Positions 34,080 through 42,526 of a stretch of 64,000 nt of DNA are shown piece after piece. A program made the translations under genes and the position numbers. The notes under the pieces were generated by a model that made no database searches, was not told where the DNA came from, and worked only from the letters and a program-made list of their open reading frames with translations. The first letter of the stretch is position 1. Each line of letters begins with the position of its first letter. This DNA comes from Alkalicoccus daliensis (GTDB lineage Bacteria; Bacillota; Bacilli; Bacillales; Salisediminibacteriaceae), in assembly GCF_900103955.1 (NCBI RefSeq), contig NZ_FNIL01000002.1:305384-369383 (forward strand). Direction: 5' to 3'.

Positions 34080-34565
34080 TTGCCTTACATATTAAGAGAA
34101 ATGAAGGAATCCGATATACCAGCAGTGCAGAAGGTGGCAAAAACTACATGGAACGCCACTTACGAAGGTCTCATACCACAGGAGACACAGGAAAAATTCA
34201 TTCGACTCGCCTACAGTGACGACCGCATGCTCTTAAGATTGGAACGTTCCCTGCTGCTCGTAGCTGAAGCAGACGAGGAGGTAGTAGGGTTTGTAAATTT
34301 AAGCTTCCCAAATGATGAAGGGAAGGTGAAATTAGGTGCTATTTACATATACCCGGAGTTTCAGGGAGCAGGTATTGGATCTGCTCTGCTGGAAAAAGGA
34401 ATTACGCAGCTGGAGAAAGCAAAAGAAATTTATGTCGATGTCGAACAGGGAAATGTTAATGGCATAAAATTTTATAAAGCCAGAGGGTTTCAAACAATAC
34501 GGGAATTCGATGATGAAATAGGTGGATACAAGCTTAAAACTGTAGAAATGATATTGAATTTATAA
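34080..34565 (+). CDS. GNAT-family N-acetyltransferase
   Basis: 161 residues, TTG start behind GAAAGGAGAG. VKLGAIYIYPEFQGAGIGSA carries the acetyl-CoA loop QGAGIGS, then VEQGNVNGIKFYKARGFQTI closes the fold. Substrate unknown; fourth GNAT-like gene so far in the window. Confidence 0.88.
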   Translation: MPYILREMKESDIPAVQKVAKTTWNATYEGLIPQETQEKFIRLAYSDDRMLLRLERSLLLVAEADEEVVGFVNLSFPNDEGKVKLGAIYIYPEFQGAGIGSALLEKGITQLEKAKEIYVDVEQGNVNGIKFYKARGFQTIREFDDEIGGYKLKTVEMILNL

Positions 34566-34722
34566 GAAAAGACAGCTAAACAGCTTTCCATATAGCAGAT
34601 TTAAATTTCAGCAATTGGAGAGGTATATAAAACGTTATTTGATGATTAATGAAATAATAAATGAAGATAAATATTTAAGAATAAACATTCATTTAAACTA
34701 GCTTAACAGGAGGAAATATATA

Positions 34723-35223
34723 ATGATTCTCGGACTATACGAAGCACATTTACCGGTAAGCAACCTACAGCGTGCAATTGCCTATTATAAAAAGTTGGGC
34801 CTGGAGTTTTCCCATCAGCACGAAGATAAGCTGGCTTTCTTCTGGATTGAAAAAGATAAAAGCTGGCTCGGTTTATGGGAATCGGAAAAGGTAGAGCTCG
34901 ATTATCATCCTTCTATCCGGCACATAGCTTTTGAAGTTTCTTTAGCAGAGCTGAAAAATTCCGCAGCGTGGCTGAATGACAGAGATTCACCCCCGAGGGA
35001 AGCATTCGGATTTGAACCAGTAGAGCCTTTTGTTATGGCGCATGACGGGATGGCGCATGCAAAAATTCACTTTAATGACCCGGACGGCAATAGTCTCGAA
35101 CTCATCTGCAAGCTTCCCAACCCGCTAAATATAACGAAACGCATGTATCTAAGTGAATGGGAAAAGATGAATGAAGGAAAGAAAGTGAATAAATCAGGCA
35201 GGCGAGAGATGCAAAATGATTAA
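34723..35223 (+). CDS. VOC-family protein
   Basis: 166 residues with two VOC units: YEAHLPVSNLQRAIAYYKKL at the start, and HIAFEVSLAELKNSAAWLND plus IHFNDPDGNSLELIC in the second. The His/Glu positions resemble fosfomycin-thiol-transferase relatives, but a drug substrate is only a guess. AGGAGGAAA precedes the ATG. The next gene start overlaps its stop. Confidence 0.82.
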   Translation: MILGLYEAHLPVSNLQRAIAYYKKLGLEFSHQHEDKLAFFWIEKDKSWLGLWESEKVELDYHPSIRHIAFEVSLAELKNSAAWLNDRDSPPREAFGFEPVEPFVMAHDGMAHAKIHFNDPDGNSLELICKLPNPLNITKRMYLSEWEKMNEGKKVNKSGRREMQND

Positions 35224-35911
35224 CAGCGTACAAAGTCACTACTCCAAAGTAGAACTGATGAAATAAGAATTAAACAAAATAGCAGCCTTCGCTAAAGAAA
35301 AAGAAGGCAAAGTCATCATAGGCATAGCAGGCCACGGGGCTTCCGGCAAGACGACGTTTGCAAATCAACTGATAGAGTTACTGAACACAGACGTGAACTA
35401 CCTTAATACAGATCCTTATATTATTAATGAGCTCAGAAAACATTCTCAAATTGATTATGAATTTCATAACGAGAAATATTCTTCTCGAATGACTGCCTGT
35501 CATCCCAATCCCCATCACATCCTTTCCCTGGAAAGGGATATTACACTGATTAAAAAAGATTTTGATTTTCTGACGATCGACACTCCTTATTTAAGAAGCA
35601 CGCTGATTTCTTCAGATAATAAAATCAGTATCGTAGAAGGAATGAGCGCTGCCTTTGTGAATCCGTCTTTATATGATATCTCTATCTTTCTCTACACGGA
35701 CGGTGAGACAGAACTGGAACGAAGAAGCCGGCGGGATGTAGCCGAGCGCGGTGCAGATTTGGAGCATATTAAAAAATCACATAAACAGCGCCGGATTCAG
35801 TATGAGTTATTTATGCACCCATACAGCGAAAGTTTCGATATTATAATTAATAATTCATGTGCAGAAAAGGATAAGGAAATAGCTTATCCATATAAAAACT
35901 CTCCCCAATAA
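35216..35911 (+). pseudogene. Uridine-kinase-like P-loop protein with an in-frame TAA
   Basis: ATG at 35216 overlaps the stop of the VOC gene. Sixteen codons are followed by TAA at 35264-35266, and the same frame continues without interruption for about 215 codons: ELNKIAAFAKEKEGKVIIGI, AGHGASGKTTF (Walker A), then NTDPYIINEL, SERDITLIKK-like region and a lid ERRSRRDVAERG. This is the layout of uridine/cytidine-kinase relatives. The next usable start (GTG 35393) lies after the P-loop and would give a dead enzyme. The TAA is a nonsense mutation, a sequencing error, or recoded. Confidence 0.65.
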
Positions 35912-35918
35912 GAACAAT

Positions 35919-35960
35919 AAAAGAGCCTGCGCAGCAGAAACTGCGGTCAGGCTCTTTTTT
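35919..35960. terminator. Bidirectional terminator
   Basis: AAAAGAGCCTG and CAGGCTCTTTT arms with inner GCAG/CTGC pairing and a T6 run. It lies between the convergent kinase-like gene and ABC permease gene. Confidence 0.8.
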
Positions 35961-35987
35961 ACCAGGATCACTGTATTTTGCTTTCAA

Positions 35988-36950
35988 TTACTCCGCAAAA
36001 TCCTTCCGCTGGAAGTAAGTAAAGCTTGCTGCTAAAAATACTGCTGCATATACCGCGAGAACAATAAGGGAAAAAGTGAGTCCTACTTCCGGCAGTATTT
36101 CCTCTCTAATTGCGTATTCCGGCAGGGAAAGGTGCGGCAGGAATACAAATTGATACCAATTTGTATCGGCGAGCATGGCATTAAATCCCTGGGCAATGCT
36201 TGTAGCAAACAAGATGAAAATACCAAGGCCGACTGCGAGTGTCTGACTTTTAAATAATATCGAAACAGCAAAAGAAATAATGATAAACATTATCACATTT
36301 AAAAAGTACAGGCCGATCCGCGGAGGCAGGATCTGATCAACGCTGGAAATATAAGGTGCTGTATCAAAGTTATTCACCACAATTTGCGTGCTGAAGCTGC
36401 CTGTGCCAAATAAAAGGGTGCCTATCAGCAGGTTGGACACCAGCAATAGAAGAATGAGCGTGAGTGAAAAACCTGTGACAGTAATCAGTTTCGCAGCTAA
36501 AAACTTCCACCTTGAATAATGTCTTACAAGCAGGTGCTTCATTGTGCCGTTATCAATTTCAGAAGAGACGATGGAGCTTGCTGCAATTACAGAAAACAGC
36601 GTAATAAAAGAAGCAATGATGGGAAAACTTTCCTCCAGAAAAATCATATTGTTAGTTTCATTCGGATTTACTCCTGCAGCAATCATTTCTTCATTCCGCT
36701 GTATTGTTATTTCAGCATTTTCCACCAGCCATTCATCTGCATCCTCCTCTTCTATAATTTCCTCCTGCACTGCGATCTCTTCCTGCAGTCCCTCTTCCCA
36801 GGTTCCTTCCTGTTCTCCGGAAGTTTCAGGCTGGAACGAATGGAACATAAAAGCAGCGCCGAAAGTAATCACCAGAATCAAAATTGCGAAGGCCCATGTC
36901 TGTTTTTTGTGCCAGAGTTTAATCCATTCGTTTTGTATAAGCGTCAGCAT
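35988..36950 (-). CDS. ABC-2 type permease (exporter)
   Basis: 320 residues. The first helix (TWAFAILILVITFGAAFMF) is followed by a long acidic extracellular loop (about residues 35-105), then five further helices (ITLFSVIAASSIVSSEIDNG, LITVTGFSLTLILLLLVSNL, IGLYFLNVIMFIIISFAVSI and others). This is the BcrB/ABC2_membrane_2 layout of bacitracin- or lantibiotic-type exporters. The start overlaps the end of the ATPase gene at 36950. It should act with that ATPase at the membrane. Confidence 0.85.
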   Translation of the reverse strand: MLTLIQNEWIKLWHKKQTWAFAILILVITFGAAFMFHSFQPETSGEQEGTWEEGLQEEIAVQEEIIEEEDADEWLVENAEITIQRNEEMIAAGVNPNETNNMIFLEESFPIIASFITLFSVIAASSIVSSEIDNGTMKHLLVRHYSRWKFLAAKLITVTGFSLTLILLLLVSNLLIGTLLFGTGSFSTQIVVNNFDTAPYISSVDQILPPRIGLYFLNVIMFIIISFAVSILFKSQTLAVGLGIFILFATSIAQGFNAMLADTNWYQFVFLPHLSLPEYAIREEILPEVGLTFSLIVLAVYAAVFLAASFTYFQRKDFAE

Positions 36951-37909
36951 TACTGCACCTCCTGTTGAAGCGTTGCATTATCTGCAGCGGTAAGCGATAA
37001 AAACTTTTCTTCCAGTGACGTTTTCTTTCTTTCAATCGCATACACGTCTATGGAAGCTTGCACGAGAAGCTTATTGATATAAGGGATTTTTTCTGCCTGC
37101 ATTTTCAGCACGAACGTCTGTTGATCTTCCAAATCCAGTATTTCTATGCCAGGCAAAGATTCAATTAATTTTTTCGCCTGTGCCTGCTGCCCGGTGCCGC
37201 ACTGAAAAGCGACGACGCGATCTTCGGCGGTATCTGCAGCATCTAAATCTCCGATCACGGTTTCATCAATGATACGCCCGCTTTCCATAATAACAACGCG
37301 GTCACACATTAGCTGCATTTCGGAAAGTAAATGAGAAGAAACAAGCGTGGAAATTCCCTGATCCGCAAGTTCCCGTAGATAATCTCTTAATTCCCGGATC
37401 CCTTTTGGATCAAGTCCATTTGTCGGCTCATCCAGAATCAGCAGCGCCGGCTGATGCAGCAGCGCCTGGGCGACACCGAGACGCTGTTTCATTCCGAGAC
37501 TGTACTTTTTCACTTTATCCTGAATCGCATGTTCCAGCTGTACGAGCCGGACGATCTCTTCCATTCTTTCTTTGCTGACGGGATTTACCGCCATCCGTGC
37601 ATGCTGCTGCAGGTTTTTCCAGCCGCTCATATAATCGTAGAATACAGGGTTTTCTACAATCGCACCAATCTGCGCTCTGCATTTCTGCGCATTTTCATCC
37701 ATGTTATAGCCATTAATAAACACAGCGCCTGCCGACTTTTTGATCAGCCCGACGATCATGCGGATCGTGGTAGTTTTTCCTGCCCCATTTGGTCCGAGCA
37801 GCCCGAGAATCTCCCCTTTTTGCATCTGAAAGGATACGTCCTCTACAATGTTTTTTTGCTTATGTACTGTTTTCGTCAGTGACTGAATATCTAACACTAC
37901 TTCACTCAT
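36950..37909 (-). CDS. ABC transporter ATPase, BcrA type
   Basis: About 319 residues. Walker A LLGPNGAGKTTTIRM, Q-loop in IGAIVENPVFY, signature YSLGMKQRLGVAQALL, Walker B LLILDEPTNGLDP, His switch STLVSSHLLSEM. The C-terminal extension after about 210 matches the BcrA group of peptide-antibiotic exporters. Two ATGs lie at the start; the second (37909) is better placed relative to AGGAGGAGG. Operon with the permease. No two-component system is seen next to it. Confidence 0.92.
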   Translation of the reverse strand: MSEVVLDIQSLTKTVHKQKNIVEDVSFQMQKGEILGLLGPNGAGKTTTIRMIVGLIKKSAGAVFINGYNMDENAQKCRAQIGAIVENPVFYDYMSGWKNLQQHARMAVNPVSKERMEEIVRLVQLEHAIQDKVKKYSLGMKQRLGVAQALLHQPALLILDEPTNGLDPKGIRELRDYLRELADQGISTLVSSHLLSEMQLMCDRVVIMESGRIIDETVIGDLDAADTAEDRVVAFQCGTGQQAQAKKLIESLPGIEILDLEDQQTFVLKMQAEKIPYINKLLVQASIDVYAIERKKTSLEEKFLSLTAADNATLQQEVQ

Positions 37910-38188
37910 ATTCATCCTCCTCCTTTAGTATCCTCTCCTATTTACTGGATGATTTAGGAAAAGGTTTCATATATAATGAATTCAAAGAAAAAGTTTCCAA
38001 AAAGTAAATTTCAGGGACTTAAAATCGAAACAAATACAATCTGTCGTGAAAAAGTTCAGCAGTAACTTGGGAGATTATGTATTTATAGTGGCGGAAAAAA
38101 TTTGAGTATTGGTTAAGAAACCAGAATAACTCCTGCAGAACGTATTTTTCATCCTGCGTAAAAAACTCAGAGGAAGAGGTGGAAGAAA

Positions 38189-38905
38189 ATGAGAGTATTA
38201 GTTCTGGGGGCAAGCGGCGCTACGGGGAAACTGGTTGTAAAACAATTTATGCAAAGAAATATCCATTGCCGAATTCTTGTCAGGGAAAGTGCAATACTGG
38301 AGGAAGAGATAAAAGAAAGTCCCTTCGTAGAAACAATGAAAGGGAATATCAGTGAATTAACTGATTTGCAGATGGAGTCACTGGTAAGTGAGTGTAATGT
38401 TATTATTTCTTGTCTTGGACACAACCCTTCCTGCAAGGGGATGTTTGGGAACCCCAGGTATCTGGTGTTTCATGCAGTCAAAAGAATAACGGAAATCATC
38501 GAAAATCAACCCAGTCACAAAGTGAAACTGATACTTATGAGCACCGCAGGCTACACTGATGAGGCGACTGAAACAAATACGAAAAGCGAAAAAATTATCC
38601 TTTCTCTATTAAAAATGCTGATTCCTCCACACAAGGATAATGTGAAGGCTGCTGATTTTCTGGTGAAGGAAGCAGGGAGGAGAAATGAAAATATCGAATG
38701 GGTAATTGTACGTCCTGATACTTTGGTGGACCATAACGAAGAAAGTTTATATGAAGTATACGCATCTCCTATCCGAAGCCCTCTCTTCAATGCAGGGAAA
38801 ACGAGCAGAATAAACGTCAGTCATTTCATGAAGGAGCTCGCAACCATAGATGAAGTCTGGGAAAAGTGGAAATTTAAAAGTCCTGTCATATATAATAAAG
38901 AGTAA
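38189..38905 (+). CDS. NAD(P)-binding SDR-like oxidoreductase
   Basis: 238 residues of atypical short-chain dehydrogenase type. The Rossmann motif is VLVLGASGATGKLVVKQF (GxxGxxG), followed by CRILVRE, NVIISCLGHNP and LILMSTAG; the region NIEWVIVRPDTL is the usual late motif of NAD(P)H-binding proteins. Such proteins act as flavin or quinone reductases or as sensors. GAGGAAGAGGTGG precedes the ATG. Confidence 0.85.
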   Translation: MRVLVLGASGATGKLVVKQFMQRNIHCRILVRESAILEEEIKESPFVETMKGNISELTDLQMESLVSECNVIISCLGHNPSCKGMFGNPRYLVFHAVKRITEIIENQPSHKVKLILMSTAGYTDEATETNTKSEKIILSLLKMLIPPHKDNVKAADFLVKEAGRRNENIEWVIVRPDTLVDHNEESLYEVYASPIRSPLFNAGKTSRINVSHFMKELATIDEVWEKWKFKSPVIYNKE

Positions 38906-38979
38906 TAAACAAAATTCTGCCAAATCATAATTGAAAATACGTCATTTGCTTGGAAGTTAATTTTTAGGAGGAGAGTCCA

Positions 38980-39246
38980 ATAGCCGCAAATACTAAAACG
39001 AATGCAAAAGCGATCGCAGGTTTCATCTTGGGAATTTTATCAATAATCATACTCTCGTTCGGATTATTTCTTGGAATCGTAGGACTCGTAATTTCACTCA
39101 TCGCCCAAAAAGAAATCGAAAAATCGATGGAGCAGGGCGGGAAACTTGCAAAAGCGGGTGTGATTCTCAGCATCATCGGGATCGTCCTGCAGCTGTTCTT
39201 AACTATTATCGGTATTGCATCTTTGTTTCTAGTAACGCCTGGGTAA
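38980..39246 (+). CDS. DUF4190-like membrane protein with apparent ATA start
   Basis: About 88 residues. The frame from 38980 reads AANTKTNAKAIAGFILGILS, then GLFLGIVGLVISLIAQKEIE and AGVILSIIGIVLQLFLTI, the DUF4190 pattern including the N-terminal TNxKAIA segment. That segment lies upstream of the first TTG (39028), so translation should start earlier. AGGAGG (38966-38971) is 8 bases before ATA 38980, and no ATG, GTG or TTG is available. Function of DUF4190 is unknown. Confidence 0.6.
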   Translation: MAANTKTNAKAIAGFILGILSIIILSFGLFLGIVGLVISLIAQKEIEKSMEQGGKLAKAGVILSIIGIVLQLFLTIIGIASLFLVTPG

Positions 39247-39316
39247 TGACTTACTACAACGAATAAAAGTTTAGCAACATCTCTACGAAAATCACCAGAC
39301 AAAAGGAGTATGTATC

Positions 39317-40150
39317 GTGCTGAATGAAAAAGTGCACATTGCCGTACCAACTGCTTTTTTCGAGGACGAATCCTTAAACATCGCAGGAACAATCGCTCAC
39401 ATCCGGGATCTTTACCAGCAGGGGATGCGATCTGTACTTGTTTCAGGAAGTACCGGGGAGCAGCACAGTTTAAGCCTTCAGGAGAAAATCGAGTTAGCGA
39501 ATGGCCTGGAAAGAGAAGTGGAGTTAATTAGGAACATGGAAATAATTTTCGGAGTGGCTGCCGTAAGACAAAAAGAGGCAGAGCAGCTGGCAGAGAAAAT
39601 CAGAAAATCTCACATATCAGGCATTATGCTGGGTTTTCCGCCGTATGTAAAGCCGACACAGGAAGAAGCTGTTATTTATGCGGAGAGTATTATCAAGCTC
39701 TGTGAGAAGCCAGTAATTTTATATAACAATCCTGGAAGAACCGGATTTGATTTGTCAGCAGAAAGTATTATTCAATTAAGTAAGCTGGACGCAGTAATTG
39801 GTATCAAAGACGCCGGAAGCAAAGAGAAAATAGCAGAAATAAAATCAGCGCTGCAGAAAGACTTATATTTTTATGCCGGCGGGGAGGAAGAATTGGAAGA
39901 AAAAACAGGGTATGGCTACGACCGGCTTTCTTCGATTACGGGAAATATTGCGCCTGAAGAGATCAGCTGCTGGTTTCATCAGCTGGTGGAAAAACAGGAA
40001 ATCAGCAGTGAGGTGAAAGAACGAATCGCACAACTGAGGAAAGAAGTATACGAGGGAAATGCTGTACTGAATGTGAAGCATCACTTAAATCAGAAAAGCA
40101 TTCCGGTGGGAATCTGCAGAAGTCCGATTGGGAATTCGTATGACGGATAA
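39317..40150 (+). CDS. DapA/NanA-family aldolase
   Basis: 277 residues. The Schiff-base TIM-barrel family is clear: GSTGEQHSLS (substrate loop), YNNPGRTGF with the catalytic Tyr, and the Schiff-base Lys in AVIGIKDAGS. DapA relatives condense pyruvate with aldehydes; the stretch after residue 200 is divergent and ends early compared with DapA (about 290), so a specific reaction (dihydrodipicolinate, KDG, sialate) cannot be named. GTG start behind AAAGGAGT. Confidence 0.85.
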   Translation: MLNEKVHIAVPTAFFEDESLNIAGTIAHIRDLYQQGMRSVLVSGSTGEQHSLSLQEKIELANGLEREVELIRNMEIIFGVAAVRQKEAEQLAEKIRKSHISGIMLGFPPYVKPTQEEAVIYAESIIKLCEKPVILYNNPGRTGFDLSAESIIQLSKLDAVIGIKDAGSKEKIAEIKSALQKDLYFYAGGEEELEEKTGYGYDRLSSITGNIAPEEISCWFHQLVEKQEISSEVKERIAQLRKEVYEGNAVLNVKHHLNQKSIPVGICRSPIGNSYDG

Positions 40151-40925
40151 TTTAGAAGAATATGCAGATCCAATTCTCTACGATAAAGAAAATAGTTAAT
40201 TTGAAAAAGATATAAAATTTTTAAGAGAATGGGCCTCGAACGTTGAAGGACCAATCATTGATATTGCCTGCGGAACTGGCAGAGTAACCATACCTCTGGC
40301 AGCGGAAGGAAATAATATGATTGGGGTAGACATTCATGCTGGAATGCTGGCCGAAGCAAAGAATAAAGCTTCTCATCTGCAGCAGGAGATAGCATGGATA
40401 CAAGATGACTGTACAGAGCTGGCACTAGACATTGAAAGTGAACTAATTTATTCAGCAGGCAATTCATTTCAGCATTTTATAACAAACGAATCACAGGATC
40501 TTTTTCTTTCCTCAGTATTTAATCATTTAAAGCCGGAAGGAATATTTATTTTTGACACCCGGTCTCCGCATAAGGAAGAATTGCAGACTACGGGTATGAA
40601 GGAGTTTTGGAAATCTTACATAGATGCAGAAACTTCAAATAAAGTTGATGTATTTACATTCAGTAACTATAATTCTTTAACGCAGGTACAGAATAATATT
40701 ACAATCAGAAGACACATGAGTCCAGGTAATGAAATATTGAAAGAAATAAAAACACAAATTAACTTACGCTACAGTTTCCCAAAAGAAATGGAGAGAATGC
40801 TTCATGAAAATGGGTTTGAAATAGTAAACGTATACCAAGATTGGGAAGAAAGCCCCTTAACTGGCGAAAGCAAACAAATGATTTATATATGCAAAAAACA
40901 ACAGTCAGGTAAAAAAAGGAAATAA
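40140..40925 (+). pseudogene. Class I methyltransferase with an in-frame TAA
   Basis: ATG 40140 overlaps the end of the aldolase gene. Nineteen codons (DNLEEYADPILYDKENS) are followed by TAA 40197-40199, and the frame then continues FEKDIKFLREWASNVEGPII, DIACGTGRVTIPLAAEG (SAM motif I), IGVDIHAGMLAEAKNK, later EGIFIFDTRSPHKEE, to a TAA at 40923. Both sides match the N-terminus of the same methyltransferase family. Restart at ATG 40317 would delete motif I. The TAA therefore disables the gene unless it is recoded or a sequencing error. Confidence 0.7.
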
Positions 40926-40941
40926 TGAGGAGGCGGTTAAC

Positions 40942-41130
40942 ATGGAAATTCTAACAGGACTCCTCCTGCTTGTTATAGCAGTTGCTTTCTGGATCGTAGG
41001 TTTAATACTGCCGAATTTCAGACATGCCGACAGTGAAGGAAGTGTGCCGGAAAAGAAGCTGTACAAATACGGGATAATTGGATTGCTCATAGGCGTGGGG
41101 TCGTTTTTAATTATTTGGTTAATTAACTGA
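40942..41130 (+). CDS. Hypothetical two-helix membrane protein
   Basis: 62 residues, AGGAGGCGG before the ATG. Helices: ILTGLLLLVIAVAFWIVGLI and IIGLLIGVGSFLIIWLI with a charged loop between. Follows the methyltransferase remnant by 16 bp and may share its transcript. Unrecognised. Confidence 0.6.
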   Translation: MEILTGLLLLVIAVAFWIVGLILPNFRHADSEGSVPEKKLYKYGIIGLLIGVGSFLIIWLIN

Positions 41131-41507
41131 AACTTAAAAGTTCTCTAAATAACTAAAATGCTTATATTCATTAACAGGAATACTCGAAAATCCGCTTCAG
41201 TTGTGAAAAAATAAGCACACAAACTTTAAAGATAGTGCTGACAGGTATTATTTTTCTAAATGCTACTCATTTTAAATTTTATTCATTATCTCCTGAACTT
41301 TTACTGTCAGCTCTGCAGTAGTCAGCCGCTTGATTACTTGGCTTCATCGATTTCCAAGTTTTATATTAATAATCTTAAACAGGATAAGGTAGCGGAGGAA
41401 TAATTTTTCTGTGAATATTAATTAAAAATAACAAATTGCATCAGCTATTCAACGCAGGATAACTTATTCTCGTAATTTAATTCTTTTCATTAGGAGGAGG
41501 TTTTAAA
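41131..41507. other. Intergenic stretch without a visible gene
   Basis: AT-rich, no ORF with a ribosome binding site and no clear hairpin terminator. It should hold the promoter of the RibD-like gene at 41508. Confidence 0.4.
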
Positions 41508-42116
41508 ATGAGTAAAGTGATTTTAAATATCTCAATGTCCTTAGATGGATTTATTGCAGGATTAAATGACAATCAGGAGCAGCCATTAGGAGCTCAGGCA
41601 GAAGCGCTTCATCATTGGATGTTTTCCGGCGATGTCCCCAGCCGCTTCAATCCCTTCTTCCAATTATCCCAGACTGATAGAGATTTATTCGATGCTGCAG
41701 CTGAAAAAACTGGGGCAATGATTGTCGGCAGAAGAACTTATAATATTGTGAATGGATGGGGAGGAAGTCACCCATTTAACAATGTACCGGTTTTTGTAGT
41801 TACCCACAATAAACCCGAGAACCCTCCGAAAGGTGCTACACCGTTTTATTTCATAACAGATGGAGTGGAAGAAGCAGTGAAACAAGCTAAAAAAGCAGCA
41901 GGAGGAAGAGATGTGAGCGTTGGAACAGCGAGTATAGCGCAGCAATGCATAAGCCAGGGACTGCTGGATGGATTGGATTTGCATATTGCTCCAGTAATAC
42001 TGGGCAAAGGGATTCGTTTGTTTGAACAACTTGGAGAACAGCCTGTGGCACTGAAATCAACCGAGGCAATAGAGGGAACAGGTGTGATCCATGTGAAATA
42101 TGAAATCATAAAATAA
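41508..42116 (+). CDS. Dihydrofolate-reductase-fold (RibD C-terminal) protein
   Basis: 202 residues. ILNISMSLDGFIAG at the start, then GAMIVGRRTYNIVNGWGG and a C-terminal DLHIAPVILGKGIRLFEQLG, the set typical of RibD_C/YyaP-YwjB type proteins. They bind NADPH and share the DHFR fold, but the substrate of stand-alone members is mostly unknown. GGAGGAGG precedes the ATG. Confidence 0.85.
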   Translation: MSKVILNISMSLDGFIAGLNDNQEQPLGAQAEALHHWMFSGDVPSRFNPFFQLSQTDRDLFDAAAEKTGAMIVGRRTYNIVNGWGGSHPFNNVPVFVVTHNKPENPPKGATPFYFITDGVEEAVKQAKKAAGGRDVSVGTASIAQQCISQGLLDGLDLHIAPVILGKGIRLFEQLGEQPVALKSTEAIEGTGVIHVKYEIIK

Positions 42117-42145
42117 AAAAGGAAGTAATAATGATTTAAAATTAT

Positions 42146-42287
42146 ATGGAAGCAGGAAAAAAACTTAAAATCCTTTATTGAAAAGGTGAATGCTGATCAG
42201 GAAGCTATCTTCATCAAGGCAGGAAATAAAAATGCAGTACTTATTTCATTGGAAATCTGAATTTATGAAACACTTCATCTAAAATAA
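42146..42287 (+). pseudogene. Phd/YefM antitoxin remnant
   Basis: An ATG at 42146 opens MEAGKKL, which slips frame at an A-rich tract. The next frame reads NLKSFIEKVNADQEAIFIKA, then GNKNAVLISLEI, a TGA at 42258-42260 where a Trp (TGG) is expected, and IYETLHL. This is the YefM core (KNAVLIS.EDW..I.ETL.LLS) with a frameshift, a stop and a truncated end. No YoeB partner remains. Confidence 0.65.
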
Positions 42288-42290
42288 ATG

Positions 42291-42340
42291 AAGCCATGCG
42301 CTATTGAGCTATGTCCACTCAATAGGGCATGGCTTTTTTT
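42291..42340 (+). terminator. Strong terminator
   Basis: AAGCCATG and CTATTGAG (42291-42308) pair with CTCAATAG and CATGGCTT (42318-42335), leaving small internal mismatches, then a run of Ts. Confidence 0.85.
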
Positions 42341-42526
42341 GTAACATCTCCAGACAAGTCCTGATAAAATTTTTATTTATCATTTGATTCATATACCCCA
42401 AGCTGATCAACCAAGAAAATGTAAGATTGTTTAATTATGTTAGTGCAGGGAAAAGGCAACTAAAGCAATATTCCCAGAGTATAAAATTGTATTCGTCATG
42501 CAATTCATTAGAAAGGATTTTTCGCT

